This document shows positions 8,448 to 17,683 of a stretch of DNA of 45,484 bases, piece after piece. The translations under genes were made by a program, and so were the position numbers. The stretch comes from Nitratireductor sp. ZSWI3 (GTDB taxonomy: Bacteria; Pseudomonadota; Alphaproteobacteria; Rhizobiales; Rhizobiaceae): positions 1 to 45,484 of the forward strand of contig NZ_JANKOF010000033.1 of the NCBI RefSeq assembly GCF_024655565.1, read 5' to 3'. The notes beneath the pieces are model-generated. The model saw nothing but the letters and a program-made list of their open reading frames with translations. It was not told the origin of the DNA and did no database searches. Position 1 is the first letter of the stretch; each line of letters begins with the position of its first letter.

Positions 8448-9220
8448 CGTGCCGCCCTTTCCGCCTTGCGCGCCGACAGGCGCTGCATGGCGATCACGCG
8501 GCGGCGCCAGATTTCGGCGCGCATCGCCATCAGGTGCAGCGTCAGGAAGAGAAGCGTGAAGCCCAGCGCGCAGATCAGCAGCGGCCATAACAGCGAAGCG
8601 TGGATCGTCGGTCCGTCGAGCCGGAAGACCGAGGCGGGCTGGTGCAGCGTGTTCCACCAGTCGACGGAAAACTTGATGATCGGAATGTTGATGAAGCCGA
8701 CGAGAGTCAGGATTGCCGCAGCCCGCGCCGAGCGGCCGGGGTCGTCCATGGCACGCGTCAGCGCAATGATGCCGAGATACATCAGGAACAACACGAAAAC
8801 CGAGGTGAGCCGCGCATCCCAGACCCACCATGTGCCCCACATGGGCTTGCCCCAGATGGAGCCGGTGAGAAGCGCCAGGGCGGTGAACGCCGCACCGATG
8901 GGAGCTGCTGATTTGAGCGCGACGTCGGCCAGCGGGTGCTTCCACACCAGCGTGCCGAGCGCCGAGGCGGCCATCAGCGAATAGCAGAACATGGAAAGCC
9001 AGGCGAAGGGCACGTGGATATACATGATCCGCACCGTGCTGCCCTGCTGGTAATCCTCGGGCGCGGCGAAGGCCAGATAGAGGCCGACCGCCAGCACCAC
9101 CAGCGCGATCCCGCCCAGCCAGGGCACGAGCCGGTCCGCCAGCGCGAGGAATCGCGTCGGGTTGGCCAGCGCCGTGAGGCGGCCGGAAAGCGTTGTGGCT
9201 TGCGGGTTGGCGTCTGTCAT
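8444..9220 (-). CDS. ccmC: CcmC haem transporter/handling protein
   Basis: About 258-residue, six-helix membrane protein that holds haem at the periplasmic face and attaches it to CcmE. The tryptophan-rich WWD signature is present (WGKPMWGTWWVWDARLTS), flanked by helices carrying the haem-ligand histidines (YIHVPFAWLSMF and the later NTLHQPAS). The start is not certain: ATGs at 9220 and 9232 and an upstream in-frame ATG at 9274 are all possible. 9220 was chosen because a GGTGCAGG stretch precedes it and it fits family length. It lies 55 bp downstream of ccmB in the same operon. Confidence 0.93.
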   Translation of the reverse strand: MTDANPQATTLSGRLTALANPTRFLALADRLVPWLGGIALVVLAVGLYLAFAAPEDYQQGSTVRIMYIHVPFAWLSMFCYSLMAASALGTLVWKHPLADVALKSAAPIGAAFTALALLTGSIWGKPMWGTWWVWDARLTSVFVLFLMYLGIIALTRAMDDPGRSARAAAILTLVGFINIPIIKFSVDWWNTLHQPASVFRLDGPTIHASLLWPLLICALGFTLLFLTLHLMAMRAEIWRRRVIAMQRLSARKAERAAR

Positions 9221-9275
9221 GCCTGCACCCATAGCGTTGCCCGTTCTGTTCCGCAATCTACGCGATTGCCGCACA

Positions 9276-9941
9276 TCAGTCGCCGCTCCAGCGCAGGGCG
9301 AGGGCAGCGGCCAGCGGCCCGATCACCGCAAAGAAAAGCATCAGCGCGGCAAGAATGAGGAAGGGCGGCAGGAAAGGGTCCGGATCCGCCACGGCGCCGC
9401 GGGCCGCCGCCACCCCGAAGATCAGCACCGGGATCGTGAGCGGCAGGACCAGAACCGACACGAGCAGCCCGCCGCGCGGCAGGGCCACCGCCAGCGCCGC
9501 GCCCACCGCGCCGATGAAGGTGATCGCCGGGGTTCCCACCGCGAGCGTCGCCGTCGCCGCGGCGATGCCGAGCGGCTCCACATTCATGAACAGGCCGAGG
9601 AGCGGCGTGACCACCACCAGCGGCAGCACGTTGACCGCCCAGTGCGCCAGGCATTTGACGAAGACGGTGAGCGCCGTCATGTGCCGGCCGTCGGCGATGA
9701 GCAGCAGATCGAGCGACCCGTCTTCGCGATCGGCCTGAAACAGGCGCTCGAGCCCGAGCAGGCTCGCCAGGAGGGCGCCGATCCACAGAATGGCCGGGCC
9801 AATGCGGGACAACAGGTTGAGGTCCGGGCCGACGCCGAACGGGATGACGGCGACGACGGCGAGGAAGAACAGGACCCCGGTCAACGCCCCGCTGCCGGCA
9901 CGCACGCCCAGCCGGGTTTCGCGAAGGAAGAGCGCTAGCAT
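9276..9941 (-). CDS. ccmB: CcmB, haem exporter ABC permease
   Basis: 221-residue permease with about six membrane segments; with CcmA it forms the ABC unit that powers release of holo-CcmE during c-type cytochrome maturation. The N-terminal FLRETRLGVRAGSGAL and the LERLFQADREDGSLDLLL loop are highly characteristic of CcmB. Length is normal. The gene that normally overlaps or abuts it, ccmA, is here separated by 433 bp filled with an inverted-repeat element, which may affect coupling between the two products. Confidence 0.95.
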   Translation of the reverse strand: MLALFLRETRLGVRAGSGALTGVLFFLAVVAVIPFGVGPDLNLLSRIGPAILWIGALLASLLGLERLFQADREDGSLDLLLIADGRHMTALTVFVKCLAHWAVNVLPLVVVTPLLGLFMNVEPLGIAAATATLAVGTPAITFIGAVGAALAVALPRGGLLVSVLVLPLTIPVLIFGVAAARGAVADPDPFLPPFLILAALMLFFAVIGPLAAALALRWSGD

Positions 9942-9990
9942 GGGCCTGCCGTCCGTCTTTCGTGCCGGAATGTGCGCCCCTGCGCACCCT

Positions 9991-10349
9991 CCTCTGGCCT
10001 CCTGAGCTTGTCGAACGGGGCGGCCATCTCCCCCTCAAGGGGCGGGACAAGCGCATATGGCGGCGCGGTACCCCCACCCCTTACCCCTCCCCTCAAGGGG
10101 GAGGGGGATGATCGAGCGCCCAGCCTTTCTTCCCTCCCCCTTGAGGGGAGGGATCGAGGGTGGGGGTCGCAGGCGGAGCCTGCAAGAAAAATCATAGGCC
10201 ATTGCCCTGCCTCAAGGGGGGAGATCGGACGGCCGCAAGGGTTTCGCGAATCTCTTATGCTGCAGAAGAAGCGAAGCGCAGACGACAGCCGATCTCCCCC
10301 CTTGTGGGGGAGATGCCCGCCCCGTTCGACAAGCTCAGGAGGGCAGAGG
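9991..10349. repeat. Nested inverted-repeat element (MITE-like) between ccmA and ccmB
   Basis: Outer arms at 9991-10042 and 10298-10349 are about 52 bp long, inverted and match at roughly 49 positions; each carries the core CTGAGCTTGTCGAACGGGGC. Inside lie further palindromes: ACCCCTCCCCTCAAGGGGGA (about 10084-10103) against CCCTCCCCCTTGAGGGGAGG (about 10132-10151), and CTCAAGGGGGGAGATCGG (about 10211-10228) against its complement near 10289-10306. No transposase or credible gene lies within. The whole could fold into a large cruciform or RNA hairpin. It fills a 433-bp gap (9942-10374) that is otherwise without genes. Confidence 0.8.
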
Positions 10350-10374
10350 GGGGTGTGACGCGCGGAAACCTCGA

Positions 10375-11010
10375 TCATGCCGGCGCTCCGTCCCCCATTC
10401 GCAGTTCCCTCGCCCGCTCGAGCCCCAGCGGCAGGTGCGTGGCGGCGACGATGATCCCGCCATCTTCCAGATGCACGCCCATCAGCTCGGCAAATTGCGA
10501 TTCGGACGCCTTGTCGAGGCCGGAGGTGGGCTCGTCGAGCAGCCAGACCGGACGGTAGCTGACGAGCAGGCGCGCTATGGCGGCGCGGCGGCGCTGGCCG
10601 GTGGAGAGATAGCCGAACGGCAGGTGGCCGATCGGCTCAAGGCCCACCATCTCCAGCGCCTCCCGCGGCGACAGATGGGCCCCGCCCAGAAAATCCTGCC
10701 AAAAGACCAGGTTCTCCACGACGCTGAGGGCCGCCTTCATGGCATTGCGATGGCCGAGATAGTGGCAGGCGGCGGCCACGTCCGGCCACTCCTCGCCGCC
10801 CCCCGTGAGGTGCACGCGGCCGCTCGCCAGCGGCAGAAGGCCGCACAGCACGCGCAGGAGGGTCGACTTGCCGGCGCCGTTCGGGCCGGTCACCGTCAGC
10901 GCCTCACCGCCCGCCAGCGTGAAGGACAGACCGGAGAACACGGGTTCGCCGCCGCGCTCGCCGCCCAGATCCTCGGCGGCAAGCCGCAAAATTTGCTGTT
11001 GGTCCGGCAA
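10375..11010 (-). CDS. ccmA: CcmA, haem exporter ABC ATPase
   Basis: About 211-residue ATPase of the CcmAB unit. Walker A GPNGAGKST (42-50), ABC signature LSTGQ (135-139), Walker B LLDEP (157-161) and the switch histidine (THLP, H192) are all present. No ATG is available at the 5' end: the frame opens at TTG 11034, and a second TTG at 11010 follows AGGAA with a 7-nt gap, giving a family-like N-terminus; 11010 was chosen. Either start implies weak non-ATG initiation. It is divergent from acnA and first of the ccm genes. Confidence 0.9.
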   Translation of the reverse strand: MPDQQQILRLAAEDLGGERGGEPVFSGLSFTLAGGEALTVTGPNGAGKSTLLRVLCGLLPLASGRVHLTGGGEEWPDVAAACHYLGHRNAMKAALSVVENLVFWQDFLGGAHLSPREALEMVGLEPIGHLPFGYLSTGQRRRAAIARLLVSYRPVWLLDEPTSGLDKASESQFAELMGVHLEDGGIIVAATHLPLGLERARELRMGDGAPA

Positions 11011-11272
11011 GGGAATGTTCCTGAATTTTTGCAATGCGGCGGTTTTGCCTCATATCGGTATGGAACTCTTTTACGAAATTCTCTATATGCCGGACAACCA
11101 CGCCAGCGGTCGGCGTGTAATTCTTTGTGCCGATACCCGCGCGCGCGCCGCCTTTAACGGCCCGGGACGCTTGGGGGCGGACAGCGGAAATGACCGTACC
11201 CGCACCTTTTGCGCGTGATGCCTAGAGGAGTCCGTTCCCGTTTCGGATGAACAGACCAGGATAGGATCGCTC

Positions 11273-13966
<2,694 letters not shown>

Positions 13967-13989
13967 CCACGGCCGACACCCGCATCGCC

Positions 13990-14017
13990 AAGGCCGCCGG
14001 AGAGATCCGGCGGCCTT
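13990..14017 (+). terminator. Hairpin terminator after acnA
   Basis: AAGGCCGCCGG (13990-14000) pairs perfectly with CCGGCGGCCTT (14007-14017) around a 6-nt loop, 24 nt past the acnA stop codon. It is followed by TT only, with a looser T-run about 14 nt later, so it is a strong hairpin but not a textbook intrinsic terminator. Confidence 0.7.
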
Positions 14018-14045
14018 AGATCATCGCGATCGTTTTCAAAAAGTT

Positions 14046-14091
14046 AGAGCGGGATGCGGGCGGAAAACCGCTTCACACTTTTCCTCATCCC
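14046..14091 (-). repeat. Dispersed rhizobial-type palindromic intergenic repeat, copy 1
   Basis: This 46-bp segment contains GCGGAAAACCGC (a short palindrome) between GGGATG and CATCCC arms. Read on the minus strand it contains GTGTGAAGCGGTTTTCCGCC and is about 85 percent identical to 29480-29524. From general knowledge, sequences with AAAAGTGTGAAGCGGTTTTCCG are frequent between genes in Rhizobiales. No function is known to me. Confidence 0.65.
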
Positions 14092-14321
14092 TTGCTTGGA
14101 CCGGTTCATCGTTTCATGGAAACGTTGTCCCGTTCCATCTCTTTGTTTTTCCGCATTTATGCGGTCGTCAGGTGATTCCACCTGACTGCAAAATGCTCTG
14201 GTGTTGGAGGTCCGCGAGGCGGTCGCGACGGGTCTCACCGGAACGTGACTTCTGCTTGAGCTTTCCGACCCCCTATACTGCTTCGAAACAGACGGAAGTC
14301 TTCAGTTTCAGGACGGGAAGC
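14092..14321. other. Intergenic stretch before the DUF1223 gene
   Basis: No convincing gene is seen. A 64-codon minus-strand frame (14044-14238) overlaps the repeat and has no family features. A good -10-like TATACT (14274-14279) lies 43 nt before the DUF1223 start, with only a weak -35 (TTCTGC, 14250-14255), so this stretch probably holds that gene's promoter. Confidence 0.4.
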
Positions 14322-15077
14322 ATGACGTTTCAAGCCAGACGGCTCTGGCCGGCGGCCATGGTGCTGGCAGCCTGCCTCGCAACCGGCATGGCCCAGGCGC
14401 AGGATGCACGGCGCCCTCTGGGGGTGGTCGAGTTGTTCACCAGCCAGGGGTGCAGCTCGTGCCCGCCCGCCGACGCTCTCCTCAGCGAGCTGGCGCAAAA
14501 GGCCAATGTGATCGCTCTGGCATATCACGTGGACTATTGGGACTATCTCGGTTGGAAGGACGCCTTGGGCAGTGCCGAGAACACGGAGCGCCAGCGGGCC
14601 TATGCGAAGTCCCTGGAGAACGCTTCCGTCTACACGCCTCAGGCGATCGTCAACGGCCGGCGGGACATGAATGGGGCCCGTCGCGACAGCGTGCTCAGCG
14701 CCATGAACGGCATGGCAGAGACCGTCGACGGCCTGTCCGTCGACCTCTCGATCCGCGACACCGGCGACAGCATCGTCATCGACGCAGGGTCTCTGGAGGG
14801 TGGCGGAGCCGTCAACGCCCATGTTCTGCTGGTCGATTTCGCGCCACGGCAAACCGTCGCCATCCGGTCCGGCGAAAATCGGGGGCGGACCCTGGACTAT
14901 TGGAATGCCGTCAACCGGATCCATACGGTCGGCATGTGGAACGGCGCGGCCAAGAGCTACGAGCTGCCGAAGAACGAGCTGGTCAAGGAAGGCAATGGCT
15001 GCGCGGTGCTGCTGCAGGTCGTCGACAAGAAGGGGCGGCCCGGCCCGATTCTCGGGGCGGCCAAGATGCAGCCTTAG
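14322..15077 (+). CDS. DUF1223 secreted thioredoxin-fold protein
   Basis: 251 residues. An N-terminal signal peptide (MTFQARRLWPAAMVLAACL then cleavage near AQAQ, about residue 27) precedes a DUF1223 domain beginning VVELFTSQGCSSCPPAD. The CxxC pair (C44, C47) sits where thioredoxin-like proteins keep their redox site, and DYWDYLGW and TPQAIVNG are further family signatures. The protein is probably periplasmic; its substrate is unknown. The frame extends upstream to 14172, but the ATG at 14322 follows AGGACGGGAAG and begins the signal peptide, so it was preferred. It is followed by a small hairpin (15082-15099). Confidence 0.88.
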   Translation: MTFQARRLWPAAMVLAACLATGMAQAQDARRPLGVVELFTSQGCSSCPPADALLSELAQKANVIALAYHVDYWDYLGWKDALGSAENTERQRAYAKSLENASVYTPQAIVNGRRDMNGARRDSVLSAMNGMAETVDGLSVDLSIRDTGDSIVIDAGSLEGGGAVNAHVLLVDFAPRQTVAIRSGENRGRTLDYWNAVNRIHTVGMWNGAAKSYELPKNELVKEGNGCAVLLQVVDKKGRPGPILGAAKMQP

Positions 15078-15081
15078 AGCG

Positions 15082-15099
15082 CGGTGCTGTAAAGCACCG
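15082..15099 (+). terminator. Small hairpin after the DUF1223 gene
   Basis: CGGTGCT-GTAA-AGCACCG is a perfect 7-bp stem four nt after the stop codon. No T-run follows, so it may be a transcript 3'-end stabiliser or a weak terminator. Confidence 0.4.
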
Positions 15100-15123
15100 A
15101 CCGTTCCGCCCCGACAATCAGCC

Positions 15124-15156
15124 AAAAAAAACCGGCGCTGACTGAACCAGCACCGG
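15124..15156 (-). terminator. Intrinsic terminator of the minus-strand small RNA
   Basis: On the minus strand CCGGTGCTG (15156-15148) and CAGCGCCGG (15140-15132) form a 9-bp stem with one G-U pair, followed at once by eight T residues (15131-15124). This is a textbook Rho-independent terminator. No protein gene on the minus strand ends near it, which points to a non-coding transcript. Confidence 0.85.
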
Positions 15157-15290
15157 CATGACTTCCTTTGGGACCGTTGCCTTTTTCTCGCTGAGCGAGG
15201 TTGGTTCGATCCGGCCAACATCCCGAGGGCGGGGGGGCTTGGGGTTTTCGGGATCGGTGTCCGGACCGAACCGTCTCAGGCAACGGAGGA
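15124..15290 (-). ncRNA. Candidate structured small RNA (rod-like, 6S-like architecture)
   Basis: About 165 nt on the minus strand, ending at the terminator above. Long-range complementarity is extensive: CCGTTGCC (15286-15279) pairs with GGCAACGG (15181-15174); TGAG (15278-15275) with CTCA (15195-15192); GGTTCGGTCCGG (15272-15261) with CCGGATCGAACC (15214-15203, one G-U); ATCCCGA (15254-15248) with TCGGGAT (15226-15220). The apical loop is C-rich (CCCCAAGCCCCCCCGCCC). The asymmetric bubble between the closing and inner stems, the size and the isolated terminator recall 6S RNA, but I cannot match a 6S consensus by eye. The 5' end is estimated; no clear promoter was found. Confidence 0.65.
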
Positions 15291-15541
15291 ATGGTCGCGG
15301 GATAATGGGGCATGAGCTTGGACAAATTGTGGCAAGAATGTGTCACGACATCACCAATTCAGACAAAGCGTGCCCATTTGTTACTGTCGGCTAACGATAA
15401 GGGCTTGCAATTCACACGGCGGCCAGCCGCTTGCGCCCGGCTTCAACGACTTGATTTTAAAACATACTCTTTATGGGACTTGCATTTCGCGCACTGCCGG
15501 GCGAACCTTTTGCGTCACCAAATCGTCATGAGGTGCAACCG
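15291..15541. other. Intergenic region upstream of DUF2794 and of the small RNA
   Basis: No gene is evident. It is less GC-rich than its surroundings and presumably holds two outward promoters: for the minus-strand RNA (weak GGACAA complement at 15320-15325 and GGGATA complement at 15299-15304, 15 nt apart) and for DUF2794 (TTGATT at 15451-15456 and TATGGG near 15472). Neither pair is convincing. Confidence 0.3.
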
Positions 15542-15928
15542 ATGACAGATTACGGCAGCGCGGGGGAGGATAGGGACGACTCCGGGATATTGATCCCGCT
15601 GCATGAAGTGCGGAAGGTGAGATCGGACCTTCCCGTCACCTTCGAGCGGCGGGAGCTCGATCAGATCCTCCGCCTTTATGGCCGCATGGTCGCGGCCGGC
15701 GAGTGGCGCGACTATGCGATCGATCACCTGAAGGACCGGGCGATCTTCTCCGTGTTCCGGCGAACCAGCGAGATTCCGCTCTTCCAGATCGTCAAGGACC
15801 CCAAGCTGGCGCGCAAGCAGGGCGCCTACAGCGTCGTCGCCGCAACCGGAGCGATCCTGAAGCGCGGACACGAATTGCCCCGGGTGCTGACGGTTTTCGA
15901 CAAGACGCTGCGTCTCGTCACGGGCTGA
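15542..15928 (+). CDS. DUF2794 domain-containing protein
   Basis: 128-residue cytoplasmic protein of a family confined, as far as I know, to alphaproteobacteria and of unknown function. The conserved block VTFERRELDQILRLYGRMVAAGEWRDYAIDHL then FSVFRRTSEIPLFQI and PKLARKQGAYSVVAATG spans residues about 30-115. No signal peptide or membrane segment. The ATG at 15542 has AGGTG nine bases upstream and matches the usual N-terminus; an in-frame upstream start at 15473 would add 23 unlike residues. It appears monocistronic. Confidence 0.85.
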   Translation: MTDYGSAGEDRDDSGILIPLHEVRKVRSDLPVTFERRELDQILRLYGRMVAAGEWRDYAIDHLKDRAIFSVFRRTSEIPLFQIVKDPKLARKQGAYSVVAATGAILKRGHELPRVLTVFDKTLRLVTG

Positions 15929-15944
15929 GCCTGGGCCGTGCGTA

Positions 15945-16054
15945 GTTCGACAAGCTCACCATGAGGGAGGGTGAGCTTGGCAGGGAGCCTGATCCCCAAG
16001 GCGTTGCGACCGGTTTTGCAACCAATATCGCCCCTCATGGTGAGCTCGTCGAAC
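15945..16054. repeat. Inverted repeat pair with TTCGACAAGCTCA core
   Basis: GTTCGACAAGCTCACCATGA (from 15945, continuing to 15967) is repeated in inverted orientation at 16032-16054 with one mismatch over 23 bp. The pair flanks 64 bp and sits between the convergent DUF2794 and GNAT genes. The core TTCGACAAGCTCA is shared with the outer arms of the ccm-region element (10003-10015 and 10324-10336), so these belong to one repeat family. Confidence 0.7.
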
Positions 16055-16062
16055 CACCCATT

Positions 16063-16638
16063 CTAGGAATGGGCGCTTTTGCGGAAGAGCCGTTCCGGCA
16101 GCGAATCCGGATCGGGCGGGCTTTGCGTTCCGCCGTTCAGTTCGATCTGCATGAAGACCGTGTCCAGCCAGCCGTCGAACTTGAAGCCGCTGCCCTTGAG
16201 CACCCCGGCATGGCGGAAGCCCAGCGCTTCATGCAGGCCGACGGAGGCGCGGTGGCGGGAGCCGTCGCCGATGACGGCGACGATCTGGCGAAAGCCACGC
16301 TCCCTGCAGGCTTCGACCAGCGCTTTCAAGAGATCCCGCCCGACACCCCGGCCCTGGGCCTGCGGCGCCACATAAACCGAATCCTCGACCATGAAGCGAT
16401 AGGCGCGGCGGGGGCGGAACGGCCCCGCATAGGCATAGCCGAGAACCTCCTCGCCCGCCGCCGCCAGCAGATAGGGATAGTCCTTCTCGATCAGTGCCCG
16501 CATGCGCTGAAGCATCTCCGCTTCGTCCGGCGGCTCGAGCTCATAGCTGGCGGTGCCGTTGGCAACCGCATGTGCGTAGATGCGGGTGATGGCGGGTATG
16601 TCGGCGGGGGTTGCCGGACGGATGGTCAACGAGGTCAT
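16063..16638 (-). CDS. GNAT N-acetyltransferase, phosphinothricin acetyltransferase-like
   Basis: 191-residue acetyl-CoA-dependent transferase of the Pat/Bar/MnaT subfamily. The N-terminus IRPATPADIPAITRIYAHAV, the VEDSVYVAPQAQGRGVGRDLL acetyl-CoA-binding motif (Q/R-x-x-G-x-G/A) and the C-terminal GLHEALGFRHAGVLKGSGFKF match the subfamily, whose members acetylate phosphinothricin, methionine sulfoximine or related amino compounds. The frame is open far upstream, but the ATG at 16638 gives the canonical start MTSLTIRPAT. The Shine-Dalgarno is weak. It lies downstream of the Bax-inhibitor gene, separated by a terminator. Confidence 0.88.
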   Translation of the reverse strand: MTSLTIRPATPADIPAITRIYAHAVANGTASYELEPPDEAEMLQRMRALIEKDYPYLLAAAGEEVLGYAYAGPFRPRRAYRFMVEDSVYVAPQAQGRGVGRDLLKALVEACRERGFRQIVAVIGDGSRHRASVGLHEALGFRHAGVLKGSGFKFDGWLDTVFMQIELNGGTQSPPDPDSLPERLFRKSAHS

Positions 16639-16682
16639 GCAGTTGCCGGTGTGGTGAGGCCTTGGGCCGAAGTGGAAACGAA

Positions 16683-16709
16683 AAAGGGCGGCCCGCAAGG
16701 CCGCCCTTT
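16683..16709 (-). terminator. Intrinsic terminator downstream of the Bax inhibitor-like gene
   Basis: AAAGGGCGGCC and its perfect complement (11-bp stem, 5-nt loop) are followed on the minus strand by TTTTT. It lies 22 bp past the stop codon at 16731 and before the GNAT gene. Confidence 0.85.
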
Positions 16710-16730
16710 CCCGCACGATTCTGCGCAACG

Positions 16731-17471
16731 TTACTCGCGATTGCCGAGGAACTGCAGCAGGAACATGAACAGGTTGATGAAGTCGAGATAGAGCCGCAGC
16801 GCGCCCATGATCGCCTTGCGGCCGGACACGGCGCTGTCGTCGCCCTCGTAATACATCTCCTTGATCTGCTGGGTGTCGTAGGCGGTCAGGCCGGCGAACA
16901 CCAGCACGCCGATCACCGAAATGGCGAACTGCAGGGCCGTGGAGCCGAGGAACAGGTTCACGATCGAGGCGATGATGATGCCGATCAGGCCCATGAACAG
17001 GAACGAGCCCATGCCCGACAGGTCGCGCTTGGTCGTATAGCCCCACAGCGACAGCGCGCCGAAGGAGGCGGCGGTGATGAAGAAGGTGCGGACGATGCTC
17101 TGCCCCGTATAGACGAGGAAGATGGTCGACAGCGAGAGGCCTACAAGGCCCGCATAGACCCAGAAGGTGGTCTGCGCGGCGGCGACGCTCATGTTCTGGA
17201 TGCGGAAGCTGAGGAAGAACACCAGCGCCAGCGGTGCGAAGATCACCACCCAGCGGAAGGCGCTCGCATAGATCAGCTGGCCGAAACCGGTGAGCTGACC
17301 GTCGGCAACCGCAAGATTGAAGGCCCCAAACGCTGCCAGGCCCGTGATGGCCAGGCCGAGCGCCATGAGGTTGTAGACGCGAATCATATAGGCGCGCAGG
17401 CCCTCGTCGATGGCCGCATCCGCACGTACGCCGGGCGTCGCGCGGGCCTGATAGTTACGAAGGTCAGCCAT
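16731..17471 (-). CDS. Bax inhibitor-1/YccA family membrane protein
   Basis: 246 residues with seven predicted membrane segments, the BI-1 (TMBIM) topology. A short cytoplasmic N-terminus (MADLRNYQARATPGVRADAAIDEGLRAYMIRVYN-type) precedes the helices, and the C-terminal GLTAYDTQQIKEMYYEGD carries the conserved acidic pair implicated in pH-sensitive calcium leak in family members. Bacterial homologues interact with FtsH-type proteases or act in membrane homeostasis; the role here is unknown. ATG 17471 has AAAGGGG upstream and is preferred over the longer frame starting at 17618. Its own terminator follows. Confidence 0.92.
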   Translation of the reverse strand: MADLRNYQARATPGVRADAAIDEGLRAYMIRVYNLMALGLAITGLAAFGAFNLAVADGQLTGFGQLIYASAFRWVVIFAPLALVFFLSFRIQNMSVAAAQTTFWVYAGLVGLSLSTIFLVYTGQSIVRTFFITAASFGALSLWGYTTKRDLSGMGSFLFMGLIGIIIASIVNLFLGSTALQFAISVIGVLVFAGLTAYDTQQIKEMYYEGDDSAVSGRKAIMGALRLYLDFINLFMFLLQFLGNRE

Positions 17472-17683
17472 AATTACCCCTTTCTGGCTCAATTCCCGTC
17501 CGGTGACGGCCGTCCGGCCGTGCGCCGCTGGCGGGAGTCCAGCATGCGTGCCCTCAAATATGATGTCTGTTTGTGTCGGCGACAAGCCCTTCCGCCGGGG
17601 AAATGCAGCCGCGACCAAAGTTCGCGGCAGCCGGCAAGCCTCACGAAGTCAAATGGTTAACGATTTGCCTGCTTTGGGCGAGG

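Noticed and set aside
14044-14238. 64-codon minus-strand open frame between acnA and the DUF1223 gene
   Set aside because: Overlaps a dispersed repeat, lacks a ribosome site and has no family-like features.
15199-15215. tRNA T-arm-like sequence GGTTGGTTCGATCCGGCC on the plus strand
   Set aside because: No acceptor stem, anticodon arm or D-arm can be placed around it; the bases are better explained as one strand of the minus-strand RNA hairpin.
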